Positions 25,977-33,256 of a stretch of 55,797 bases of DNA are shown piece by piece. Positions within the stretch are counted from its first letter, which is position 1, and each line of letters begins with the position of its first letter. A model generated the notes under the pieces. The model did no database searches and was not told the DNA's origin. It saw nothing but the letters and a program-made list of their open reading frames with translations. A program made the position numbers and the translations under genes. This DNA is from Stigmatella aurantiaca (lineage in GTDB: Bacteria; Myxococcota; Myxococcia; Myxococcales; Myxococcaceae). The DNA lies in contig NZ_FOAP01000037.1 in NCBI RefSeq assembly GCF_900109545.1, positions 1-55,797 on the forward strand, in the 5' to 3' direction.

Positions 25977-26393
25977 ATGACCCCGCCCAAACCGACGCGC
26001 AAGCCCATCGTTCTGCCCCCCGGTGGAGGGCGTCAGTATCCGATGGGAAGAATCAGCGCCATGTTCAAGGCCGACTGCGACGAGACGGCGCAGGCCTACT
26101 CCATCTCCGAATGGTGGCTCGAGCCGAACACCCAGGGCCCCGGTGCGCACGCGCACCCGGAGGATGATGTGTTCTTCGTCCTCGAAGGCACGATGAGCAT
26201 CCTGGTCGGGGAGAAGTGGCTCGATGCGCCCCCCGGCTCCTTCGTGCTCGTGCCTGGCGGGGTGACCCACGACTTCGAGAACCGGAGCCAGCAGCGCGCA
26301 GGGATGCTCAACTTCACCCCGGGCGTCTTCGAGCCCGAGATGGAGGGCATCGCCCAGTGGTTCAAGGAACATCCCCCGGGGGATGTGCGCTGA
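25977..26393 (+). CDS. Single-domain cupin protein
   Basis: The 138-residue protein has one cupin barrel. Cupin motif 1 is in GPGAHAHPEDDVFFVLEGTM (two His then Glu, about residues 57-72). Motif 2 is PGSFVLVPGGVTHDFENRS with the His ligand near 98. These residues would hold one metal ion. Small cupins of this type act as dioxygenases, isomerases or ligand sensors; none can be assigned here. The gene lies 23 bases downstream of the alpha/beta hydrolase, and the next gene is convergent. Confidence 0.82.
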   Translation: MTPPKPTRKPIVLPPGGGRQYPMGRISAMFKADCDETAQAYSISEWWLEPNTQGPGAHAHPEDDVFFVLEGTMSILVGEKWLDAPPGSFVLVPGGVTHDFENRSQQRAGMLNFTPGVFEPEMEGIAQWFKEHPPGDVR

Positions 26394-26421
26394 GGGAGCG
26401 TCTTACACGCTCGTGGACAGA

Positions 26422-27009
26422 TTAAGTCTGGGTGGCCGCGGCCGGCCGGGCCTTGACCAGCAGCGAGTGCAGGCTCCGCACCCCATCCGCGCGCGTCACC
26501 TTCACCAGGTAGAGCCCGGGGCTCCAATCCTTCTCCACCGTGAAGGAGAACGTCTCCTGCGCCGGACACGGACGCACGGCCACGTCCTGCACCCGGGAAC
26601 AGGGAGCGGCCGTGGCCGCCTTCCGCAAGCCGCCATCCCACACCTTGAGGGCCCCCGCGCCGCCGTAGAAGCCCTGGCGGAACACCTCCACGCGCAGGTC
26701 CGCGGCGCCCGGCGTCGAGACCTTCACCGTCACGGGCTCGCCCCACTGCGCGGAGCTCAAGGAGACGTGGACATCGAGCTCCTCGGGCTTCGCGGGCTTG
26801 CCGCGGCGCCAGGAGGCGTCTCCCCGGCGGGCCTGCCTGGCCTCGGAGGCCTTGGCGCGAACGAACCGCACCGCCGGTCCTTCAAACCCGGCCTGCCTCC
26901 AGGCCACGGACGCGGCCACCGGAGGCTCGAAATGCTCGGAAGGCATGTCCTGAACCGAACACGCCGACAACACCCACACCAACACCCCCCACGGGGTCCA
27001 CCCCACCAT
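26422..27009 (-). CDS. Lipoprotein with a domain resembling the N-terminal part of dimethylformamidase-like proteins
   Basis: The 195-residue protein starts with a lipoprotein signal (WGVLVWVLSAC, Cys at about 17). The mature part contains VHVSLSSAQWGEPVTVKVST and RVEVFRQGFYGGAGALKVWD. The Y/FYGGxGA motif after an Ig-like strand pair is what I remember at the N-terminus of N,N-dimethylformamidase large-subunit-like proteins. The catalytic part of those enzymes is absent. A closing strand pair, FTVEKDWSPGLYLVKVTRAD, looks like an Ig-like ending. It is probably an envelope-anchored binding protein. A purine-rich GGAAGGGGGG precedes the ATG. It converges on the cupin gene. Confidence 0.55.
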   Translation of the reverse strand: MVGWTPWGVLVWVLSACSVQDMPSEHFEPPVAASVAWRQAGFEGPAVRFVRAKASEARQARRGDASWRRGKPAKPEELDVHVSLSSAQWGEPVTVKVSTPGAADLRVEVFRQGFYGGAGALKVWDGGLRKAATAAPCSRVQDVAVRPCPAQETFSFTVEKDWSPGLYLVKVTRADGVRSLHSLLVKARPAAATQT

Positions 27010-27058
27010 ACCCGCCCCCCTTCCCCACTCCCAAACGGAAGGTAGGCATGGAGGGTAA

Positions 27059-27080
27059 GCCCGCCAACCGGAGGGCGGGC
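27059..27080 (-). terminator. Hairpin between two lipoprotein genes
   Basis: GCCCGCC (27059-27065) can pair with GGCGGGC (27074-27080) around an eight-base loop, about 26 bases past the stop of the Cys-rich lipoprotein gene on the minus strand. No U-tract follows, so it may be a weak terminator or an RNA-stabilising stem. Confidence 0.35.
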
Positions 27081-27105
27081 CCGCTGCCCGGGCTCCGCGG
27101 GGGGC

Positions 27106-27486
27106 CTACTGCTCGCAGATGATCTGTTCGCCGGAGGCGCTGCAGCTCCGGCAGGTCTCCGCCTCCACGAGCACCCCCAGCCGGCACTCCAGCACCGCCA
27201 GGCCGTCAATCCGGCACAGGCCCCGGCCCTCGGCGCTGGAGCCGCAGTTGTCCCCGGCGAGGTTGGAGGAGGTGTCGCAGCGGATGGTGTCGCCCGACTC
27301 CTGGCAGCCCTGCGAGCCCCGGCAGGGAATGGCACGCCACTGGCCCTGACGGCACTCCAGGGCCTCGGCCTTGGAGGCGCACACGTAGCCGCCGCCCTCG
27401 CAAGACTCCCCATCGGCGGGATCACCCCCACACCCGGCGAGAAGGAGACAGCCCACCAGCGAAAGGAGCGCGCGGAATCGGTTCAT
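27106..27486 (-). CDS. Cysteine-rich lipoprotein
   Basis: The ATG at 27484-27486 begins a clear lipoprotein signal (MNRFRALLSLVGCLLLAGC). The mature protein of about 107 residues holds about a dozen cysteines, spaced as in GGDPADGESCEGGGYVC, ALECRQGQWRAIPCRGSQGC, and ETCRSCSASGEQIICEQ. Several disulfides are likely. Two similar halves (YVCASKAEALECRQGQWRAI and LCRIDGLAVLECRLGVLVEA) suggest an internal duplication of a small disulfide module. No enzyme motif is visible. Such short Cys-rich lipoproteins are frequent in myxobacteria; the role is unknown. Confidence 0.65.
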   Translation of the reverse strand: MNRFRALLSLVGCLLLAGCGGDPADGESCEGGGYVCASKAEALECRQGQWRAIPCRGSQGCQESGDTIRCDTSSNLAGDNCGSSAEGRGLCRIDGLAVLECRLGVLVEAETCRSCSASGEQIICEQ

Positions 27487-27521
27487 GCGAAGGCCGACTA
27501 TCACGGGCGGCGCGAGGCCGG

Positions 27522-28529
27522 TCAACCGCCGAGCGTCTCCCGGAAGAACCGCCGGAAGTTTCCCCCCAGGATGCGCTCCACCCGGGCCTCCGGGTGGCGC
27601 CGCAGCAGCACCTCGGTGAGGCGGGGCAGGTCCGTCACGTCCCGCATGCCCTTGGGCAGCGCCACCATCCCGTCATAGTCGGAGCCAATCGCCACCCCCT
27701 CCTCCCCCATGACGCTCAGCGCATGCTCGATGTGCCGGGCCACATCCTCCAGGGTGTCCCCGCCCAGGTACACGGGCGCGAGGATGATGCCCACCACCCC
27801 GCCCCGCTCCGCGATGCACCGCAAGGACGCATCCGAGAGGTTGCGCCACCCGCCGCCCGCGCCCCGCACCCCCGTGTGCGAGGAGAAGAACCGCACCGAG
27901 GGCGACAGGGTGAACAGTTCCTCCAGGGTGCGCTCGGAGGCATGCGCCACATCCACGCTCATGCCCACGCGCGTCATCTCCTCCACCACCTCGCGCCCCA
28001 GCGGGGTAAGCCCCCGGTTGCCCATCATGGGAAACGAGGAGCCGCCCAGCGCGTTGTTGGACAGGTGGGTCAGCCCCATGAAGCGCACCCCACGCGCGTG
28101 CAGCTCCGCGATGCGCGCCACCTGCCCCTCCAGCGCATGGCCCCCCTCCACCCCGAGGATGGCCGACAGGCGCCCCTGCGCGAGGTTCTCCTCCAGGGCC
28201 GCCCCGGTGCGGGTCACCGCCACGCGCCCCTCGGAGCGGCCGCAGAACGCCTCCAACTGCTCAATCTGCCAGAGGGCCCGGTGCCACTCGCTGGAGCGGG
28301 CCTGCCGGGGCCAGCCCCTCCAGGCGGCGAACACGGGAAAGCCGCCCACGAACGGGAAGCCCCGCGTGACGAGGGTGAAGCACTGCAATTTCACCCCGGC
28401 CTCGTGAAGCCGGGGGAAGTCCACGTGCCCTTCCTTGGACCGGACACACAGATCGCGGTTCCACATGAGCGAATCCGCATGACCGTCCGCGATGCACCAG
28501 CGCCGATGGAGTTCGTTCACGTCGCTCAT
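27522..28529 (-). CDS. Membrane dipeptidase (peptidase family M19)
   Basis: The chosen start is the ATG at 28527-28529 (MSDVNELHRRWCIADGHADS), which places the first metal motif at the normal distance from the N-terminus. A start further upstream would overlap the kinase gene. The 335-residue protein shows the M19 pattern: first metal pair DGHADSL, bridging Glu in ILGVEGGHALEG, LTHLSNNALGGSSFPMMGNR, metal His in DVAHASERTLEELF, FFSSHTGVRG, and VAIGSDYDGMVALP. The family cleaves dipeptides, including D-amino-acid dipeptides, using two zinc ions. No signal peptide is seen, so it is probably cytoplasmic. It lies just downstream of a Ser/Thr kinase on the same strand. Confidence 0.85.
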   Translation of the reverse strand: MSDVNELHRRWCIADGHADSLMWNRDLCVRSKEGHVDFPRLHEAGVKLQCFTLVTRGFPFVGGFPVFAAWRGWPRQARSSEWHRALWQIEQLEAFCGRSEGRVAVTRTGAALEENLAQGRLSAILGVEGGHALEGQVARIAELHARGVRFMGLTHLSNNALGGSSFPMMGNRGLTPLGREVVEEMTRVGMSVDVAHASERTLEELFTLSPSVRFFSSHTGVRGAGGGWRNLSDASLRCIAERGGVVGIILAPVYLGGDTLEDVARHIEHALSVMGEEGVAIGSDYDGMVALPKGMRDVTDLPRLTEVLLRRHPEARVERILGGNFRRFFRETLGG

Positions 28530-28578
28530 GCGGTGCAGTTTCAGGCCTCGGCCTCCGGGGGACAAGGCATCCGCCGGC

Positions 28579-29676
28579 TCAATCGGGGAGCTGGGCGCCG
28601 CCATGGCGCTCCAGGGCCTCGGCGTGAACCTCGGCGGCCTCCTGCTCCGCGTCCCGGGGGCCATAGCAGCGCCCGGTTCCCCCCAGGAAGTGCCAGAGCT
28701 CGTTGCGCAGCTCCAGGGCCGTCTGGAACCGCTCGGCCGGGTTGCGCCGCAGCAGGCGCTGGATGATGGCGCGCATGGGGGGGGAGACGTCCCGGGTGGC
28801 ACGCTCCACGTGCTCCGGGCGGAAGCGCTCCATGCGCATGGCCATCTGCGGCGGGTTGACCCAGCTCTGCTCCTCGCTGTGCAGCGCGGCCTGCAGCGGC
28901 GTGGGAGGCCCCGCCCCCCGCATGGCCAGCTCCACCTCCTCTAGGTCCAACAGGTGCTTGCCCGTCACCAGCTCCAGGAGCACCACGCCGAGGGAAAACA
29001 GGTCCGAGCGGGCATCCAGCGGGTGGAGCAGGAGGTACTCCGGCGCCGAGTAGGCGATGTCCCCCTTGAGCAAGGGCCCCACGGTGGCGATGCGCCCCTC
29101 CATCCGCGAGAAGGCCACCGCGAAGTCGGTGAGCTTCACGCGGCCCCGGCTGCTCACCCGGATGTTCCGGGGGCCAATATCCCGGTGGATGACGCCCAGG
29201 GGGCCCTGGCGGTTGCGCAGCGTGTGGGCATGGTGCAGGGCATCGGCCACCTCCCCCACGACGTAGGCCGCGAACGGCTCGGACAGGGGCCGGCCCCGCA
29301 TGGCGGCACAGCTCAGCAGCGTCTCCAGCGAGCTGCCCTCCACGTGCTCCATGACGACATGGGGCAGCCCGTCGATGATGCGCACGAGGTAAACCTGGGC
29401 GATACACGGGTGGTGAAGCTGGATGATGAGCTGGAACTCCTCCAAGAGCCTCGCGCGGTCAACGGCGCTCCGGGTCCCCTGGAGCCGCTTGATGAGCACC
29501 GCGCTGCCCAGGGTGTCAGCGTAGCGGCGCCGCGCCAGCAAGACCTCCGCGTTGTTGCTGTCACCCAGGTACTGGATGAGCTCGTACGAGGTGGCGCCAG
29601 CGGAGAAGAGGATGACGGGGTTTGACGGGGACTGCTCGGGGGGTCGGGACATCTCGCGCACTCCTTGGATAGACAC
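28579..29676 (-). CDS. Atypical Ser/Thr protein kinase (DFA, no glycine loop)
   Basis: The 365-residue cytoplasmic protein has a kinase fold: VAIK-like Lys63 in SAVLIKRL, a C-helix Glu in LLEEFQLI, the catalytic loop GVIHRDIGPRNIRV with Asp166 and Asn171, the APE-like YSAPEYLL, and DLFSLGVVLLELVTG. Two departures stand out. The nucleotide loop reads QYLGDSNNAEVLL, without GxGxxG, and the metal motif reads TDFAVA (Asp184-Phe-Ala) instead of DFG. Such kinases may be weak or pseudokinases. An alternative start is the ATG at 29652. A charged tail follows the domain and there is no membrane segment. The M19 dipeptidase gene lies 50 bases downstream. Confidence 0.85.
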   Translation of the reverse strand: MSIQGVREMSRPPEQSPSNPVILFSAGATSYELIQYLGDSNNAEVLLARRRYADTLGSAVLIKRLQGTRSAVDRARLLEEFQLIIQLHHPCIAQVYLVRIIDGLPHVVMEHVEGSSLETLLSCAAMRGRPLSEPFAAYVVGEVADALHHAHTLRNRQGPLGVIHRDIGPRNIRVSSRGRVKLTDFAVAFSRMEGRIATVGPLLKGDIAYSAPEYLLLHPLDARSDLFSLGVVLLELVTGKHLLDLEEVELAMRGAGPPTPLQAALHSEEQSWVNPPQMAMRMERFRPEHVERATRDVSPPMRAIIQRLLRRNPAERFQTALELRNELWHFLGGTGRCYGPRDAEQEAAEVHAEALERHGGAQLPD

Positions 29677-29843
29677 ACGAAAAGCCGCGCGTGGGACGGC
29701 GGGGAGAGCATGCCAACCTTACAGGTATGGCGCCCCGCATCCTACCAGAAATCGCATGCCGCCTTGGAGAGGCGTTATACCTGGCTGGGGAAACGGGGGT
29801 GAACCTCATGGGTTTCACCCTACCAGCGGGGGCAGACATCACG

Positions 29844-29874
29844 AAAAACGGCCCCCGCCGAAGCGGGAGCCGTT
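29844..29874 (-). terminator. Intrinsic terminator of the coiled-coil lipoprotein gene
   Basis: Read on the minus strand, a 12-bp stem (AACGGCTCCCGC with GCGGGGGCCGTT, one G-U pair) encloses a TTCG tetraloop and runs directly into TTTTT. It sits about 30 bases after the stop of the gene at 29905-30438. This is the clearest intrinsic terminator in the window. Confidence 0.9.
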
Positions 29875-29904
29875 GGGAACTGCGCAGTCGCGTTGCCCGG
29901 GGGA

Positions 29905-30438
29905 CTACTTGTCCATCACGGGCGAGAGGATGACGACGTCACGGGCCACCATGTCGTCCCCGTCCTTCACGAAGGAGGCGCGCACCTCGGTCCCCTCGTT
30001 GAAGTCATCCAGCTCCACCGCGCGGTTGTTCTCCGTCACGCGGGTCTTGTCGTCCGTCTTGAGCTTCAGCTCGGCGTTGGCGTTGCCCGGGACGATGAGG
30101 ACCAGCGAGTTGCCCAGGGTGGACTGAACCCGGCCCTGGACGGTGGAGCCCGCCGCCAGGCTGCCGGACTCCGCGGCCAGCGCGCTGTCGGCCTCGGCGA
30201 CGTCCTGGCGCTGCTCGGCGACGTCCTGCTGGGCCTCCGCCACCTCTTCCTGCTCCTCACGCTGGATGTCCGCCCGGTCCTCGGCCGCCTCTTGGCGGAT
30301 CTCCGCCATGTCCTTCTGGGCTTCCTGCTGGGCCTGGGCGAGATCCTGGCGCTCGTCCTGCGCCTCGTTGCGCTTGCTGCATCCCGCCGTCAGAGCCAAC
30401 CCCGTGACCGTGGCCACCGCAATCATGAGCTTCCGCAT
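29905..30438 (-). CDS. Lipoprotein with coiled coil and a C-terminal beta domain
   Basis: The 177-residue protein has a lipoprotein signal (MRKLMIAVATVTGLALTAGC). A strongly charged coiled coil spans about 24-88, rich in Gln, Glu, Asp and Ala (for example EAQKDMAEIRQEAAEDRADI), with repeats of the type DVAEQRQDVAEADSAL. A small beta-rich domain follows (VQGRVQSTLGNSLVLIVPGN, then VELDDFNEGTEVRASFVKDG), similar to an OB-like or SH3-like fold. The protein probably stands out from a membrane or binds peptidoglycan or partners by its coil. It is a stand-alone unit with its own intrinsic terminator. Confidence 0.7.
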   Translation of the reverse strand: MRKLMIAVATVTGLALTAGCSKRNEAQDERQDLAQAQQEAQKDMAEIRQEAAEDRADIQREEQEEVAEAQQDVAEQRQDVAEADSALAAESGSLAAGSTVQGRVQSTLGNSLVLIVPGNANAELKLKTDDKTRVTENNRAVELDDFNEGTEVRASFVKDGDDMVARDVVILSPVMDK

Positions 30439-30611
30439 GAAATGCTCCCCTTTTGTGCCGAGCCGGGGAGCGAGGGCCCCCCAGCGGTTGTGGGCAGAAA
30501 GTGGGGGCCTGAATCGGACTTGAGGAGCACTTGCCAGAAGGGGCGAGGCGTCTCAGGGGAAGCAGCCAGGCGGCCGGGGGCTGGAGGGGCCGCCTGGACC
30601 TTGGCGCGGGC

Positions 30612-31151
30612 TCAGGGGCCGCCGGTCCCCCCATCGGAGGCGCCTTCACACTCGGGCGCGCCTGCGAGGACCCAGAGGGCCACAAGTTCCCGCTCGGCGT
30701 CGGTGGGCGCGGGGAGCCCTGGCGGGGGCATGTTCCGGTCATCGTAGGTACGAACCTTGATGAGCTCGGCCATGGCCTTAGCGCCCTTGGGCGTCCCGCC
30801 ATCCAGCTCGTAGTGGTCCAGCCGGAAACCCGGCTTGCCACTGCCGCTGGTCGTCTCGCCGTGGCACGCCGAGATGCAGTTGGCCAGCATGATGGGCTTG
30901 ATGTCTTTGCACCAGGTGGGCACGGGCCCGTCCCCGCCATCCGGCGGCTCGGTGCCGCCATCGGCGACGTCGGGCAGTCCCAGTGACTCGCACGTCCGCC
31001 CGGCCCCGGCACGGACCGCGACGCACACGTAGGGGTCGGGGCAATCCTGGGCGGCCGCGCAGGTCTTCCCCGCGAAGTCGGTCACCGAGATGGAGCAGCC
31101 GGCGAGGAACATCGCGGCGCTGACGCACAGACTCGTAACGGCTCTTGTCAT
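30612..31151 (-). CDS. Lipoprotein with a mono-haem CX3CH cytochrome-like domain, copy 1
   Basis: The ATG at 31149-31151 opens a lipoprotein signal (MTRAVTSLCVSAAMFLAGC). An N-terminal disulfide module (TCAAAQDCPDPYVCVAVRAG) and a Pro/Gly/Asp linker precede the C-terminal domain. There KPIMLANCISACHGETTSG gives Cys-Ile-Ser-Ala-Cys-His, a CX3CH motif with one residue more than the standard CxxCH. RTYDDRNMPPPGLPAPTDAE supplies the Met of an MPP axial-ligand loop, and ELVALWVLAGAPEC the final helix. This is the pattern of a small class I cytochrome c. It is a paralogue of the next gene upstream, whose stop codon lies seven bases before its start. Haem attachment is inferred. Confidence 0.68.
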   Translation of the reverse strand: MTRAVTSLCVSAAMFLAGCSISVTDFAGKTCAAAQDCPDPYVCVAVRAGAGRTCESLGLPDVADGGTEPPDGGDGPVPTWCKDIKPIMLANCISACHGETTSGSGKPGFRLDHYELDGGTPKGAKAMAELIKVRTYDDRNMPPPGLPAPTDAERELVALWVLAGAPECEGASDGGTGGP

Positions 31152-31158
31152 GATGGCT

Positions 31159-31701
31159 TCAGTTACCCCCTCCATCCGGGGCACAGGGCAGTGCGCCGCC
31201 CGTCACCCACTGCGCCACCCGCGCGCGCTCGGCGTCGGTGGGCTGCGGGCTGAAGCTGCCAGGCGGCATGGTGCGCAGATCAAACGTCCGGGACTTGATG
31301 CGGTCGGCCATCGCCTTGGCACCCTTCACCCCGCCGTCCTCGGGCTCGTAGTAATCCAGGCGGAAGCCCTTCTGGCCGCTGCTGCTGTTGTCCGCGCCAT
31401 GGCAGGACGACACACAGGAGGCATTCAGGATGGGCTGCACATCGCAGTACGTGGGCACCACCCCGCCGTCGCCAGGGCCTCCATCCGCGGGCCCACCGTC
31501 ACCGGGCCCCGCGTCCACGGAGGGTGGATAGATGAGCTCGCACGTGCGCTGCGCGCCCAGCTCCATGCAGGCATACGCCTGGGGGCAGTCCGTGTTGGAC
31601 GTGCACGCCCGGTTCACGGCCTCATCCTGGGAGATGATGCACCCCGCCACCGACAGCACGGTGGCGAGCGCCAGAAAACCACCTCTCGACCTTGCGTCCA
31701 C
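31159..31701 (-). CDS. Lipoprotein with a mono-haem CX3CH cytochrome-like domain, copy 2
   Basis: The 180-residue protein has the lipoprotein signal GGFLALATVLSVAGC and an N-terminal Cys module (RACTSNTDCPQAYACMELGA). A Gly/Asp/Pro linker (SVDAGPGDGGPADGGPGDGG) leads to the cytochrome-like domain. PILNASCVSSCHGADNSSSG carries Cys-Val-Ser-Ser-Cys-His, again CX3CH. RTFDLRTMPPGSFSPQPTDA carries the MPP Met, and RARVAQWVTGGALPC the closing helix. Order, spacing and the shared KGAKAMA.RIK.RT segment make it a tandem duplicate of the gene at 30612-31151. The two are cotranscribed. Placement on a lipid anchor suggests electron transfer at an envelope membrane. Confidence 0.68.
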   Translation of the reverse strand: MDARSRGGFLALATVLSVAGCIISQDEAVNRACTSNTDCPQAYACMELGAQRTCELIYPPSVDAGPGDGGPADGGPGDGGVVPTYCDVQPILNASCVSSCHGADNSSSGQKGFRLDYYEPEDGGVKGAKAMADRIKSRTFDLRTMPPGSFSPQPTDAERARVAQWVTGGALPCAPDGGGN

Positions 31702-31709
31702 GGGCGCTC

Positions 31710-32129
31710 TCAGAAGTGGTAGGTGAGGCTCGCCGCATCCGCGGCGGGCTCGGGGAGGAACTCCAGCAGCAGCCCGTACGCCAGGGTGAGCCCGGCGACC
31801 CCGTACATCACGTTGGCGGTCGCGGAGGCAGCGCGCGCCCGGTGCAGCGCCGAGCTGGCCTCGCGGGCCGACTCCAGGCTGTCGGCCCGCCGCGCCTCGC
31901 CACGCGCGAAGAAGCCCACGCCGATTCCGCCCAGCAGCAGCGCGCCGCCCGCGGCGAAGGCATAGCGGTGGCCCCGGAGGAAGGGCTCGGGGGAGCGCCG
32001 GGGGGCATCCACGGTGGGGACCTGAACCCCCGGCGCGGAAGAGGAAGAAGAGGGCTCGGCCGCCGCAGCGGGCAGGGCCAGCATCGACGCCAGGGCCGAG
32101 GCGGCGAGCGGGCGAAGGGCAATGAACAT
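31710..32129 (-). CDS. Small exported or membrane protein of unknown function
   Basis: I do not recognise this 139-residue protein. It begins with a signal peptide or signal anchor (FIALRPLAASALASMLALPA AAA) followed by a Ser/Pro-rich linker. A hydrophobic segment, RYAFAAGGALLLGGIGVGFF, spans about 54-73. A charged helix (RADSLESAREASSALHRARA) follows, then a second hydrophobic segment NVMYGVAGLTLAYGLLLEFL. Two membrane helices with a periplasmic N-terminus are likely. It lies upstream of the two cytochrome-like lipoproteins on the same strand, with an eight-base gap, so the three are probably one operon. It could be a membrane partner of the lipoproteins. Confidence 0.6.
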   Translation of the reverse strand: MFIALRPLAASALASMLALPAAAAEPSSSSSAPGVQVPTVDAPRRSPEPFLRGHRYAFAAGGALLLGGIGVGFFARGEARRADSLESAREASSALHRARAASATANVMYGVAGLTLAYGLLLEFLPEPAADAASLTYHF

Positions 32130-32211
32130 AAGCGGACTATAGCGGGATCCGCCCTGACTTCATTAGATCCGTGTGCGTTGACAGCCAGGGGCCACGTATG
32201 CTGCGCCTCCC

Positions 32212-33237
32212 GTGAAGCCCTTCCCTGGAATCCAGGAGCCGCGTCCGCTGGCCCTCGGCGAGATGATCGACCGCTCGGCCACGTTCTGGCGCGCCCACCT
32301 CAAGCCCTTGTTCCTGCTGAGCTTCGGCTTCGAGCTGGTCAACTACATCCTCACCAAGACCGTGGTGCTCTCCCTGGAGCGCAGCACCGCCCTGCTCCAG
32401 GACAACGCCGCCCTCCAGAGCGATCCCTTCGCCGTGCTCGGGGAGGCCGGTGTCGTGCTGGCCACCTCCTCGGCGCTCTGGCTGGTGCTCATCTGGAACT
32501 ACTGGCTGGCCACCCTGGCCGTCACCCGCTACGTGGTGCCCCACCAGCTCGGGGAGAACGCCCGTCCCTCCGACGGCCTGCGGCGGGGCTGGGCCCAGGT
32601 GCTCCCCCTCACGGGCGCCTACTTCCTGTCCCAGCTCTGGGCCCTGGGCGCGGTGCTCCTCATGGTGCTCCCGGGCGCGGTCCTGCTCGGGGTGGGGTTC
32701 CTGGTGGCGCGGGACGGCGCGGGGGCCTCCAGCCTCGTGGGCATCGTGCTGCTCTCGGGCGGGGCCCTTCTGGCCCTCCTCGGCTTCCTGGCCGCGCTCC
32801 TCTGGTACTTCCTGCGCTTCTCGCTGCTGGCCCCGGTGTTCGCCATGGAGGAGCTGGGCGCCGTGGCCGCCTTCCGGCGCTCCGGGCGGCTCATCTCCGG
32901 GCGCGTCCAGGCAGGGTTCCTGGGCCTCGTGAAGGTCCGGGCGATGATCCTCCTCACCGTCATGTCCGGCATCCTCATCGCCATCAGCTTCGTCTCCGGG
33001 CTGCCCGCCTGGATCGTCCGCCTCTCCTACGCCAACCCGTTCGATCCCGCCTCCGTGGCGGCCAACCCCATTCCCCAGACGCTCCTCGTCCCCGTGGAGC
33101 TGTTCCAGGTGGTGGGCCAGTCGCTCTTCACGCCGCTCGCGCTTGTCTTCTCCGCCATGTTCTACCTGGACATGCGGATGCGCCGCGAAGGGCTGGACCT
33201 CGAGCGCCGCCTCGACGCGCCCCGCCCCACCGCCTGA
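32212..33237 (+). CDS. Polytopic membrane protein (first gene of DUF4129/DUF4350 operon)
   Basis: The gene starts with GTG at 32212. The 341-residue protein has about six hydrophobic segments, including LFLLSFGFELVNYILTK, SALWLVLIWNYWLATLAV, VLLMVLPGAVLLGVGFLVA and ILLTVMSGILIAISFV. The N-terminal PRPLALGEMIDRSATFWRAH is the pattern of integral membrane proteins related to the glycerophosphodiesterase membrane domain. No catalytic motif is visible. It lies 19 bases upstream of the DUF4129-type gene, and three genes in a row share tight spacing, so one transcript is likely. Function unknown. Confidence 0.7.
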   Translation: MKPFPGIQEPRPLALGEMIDRSATFWRAHLKPLFLLSFGFELVNYILTKTVVLSLERSTALLQDNAALQSDPFAVLGEAGVVLATSSALWLVLIWNYWLATLAVTRYVVPHQLGENARPSDGLRRGWAQVLPLTGAYFLSQLWALGAVLLMVLPGAVLLGVGFLVARDGAGASSLVGIVLLSGGALLALLGFLAALLWYFLRFSLLAPVFAMEELGAVAAFRRSGRLISGRVQAGFLGLVKVRAMILLTVMSGILIAISFVSGLPAWIVRLSYANPFDPASVAANPIPQTLLVPVELFQVVGQSLFTPLALVFSAMFYLDMRMRREGLDLERRLDAPRPTA

Positions 33238-33256
33238 TGCCCTCCGTGAGCGCCCC

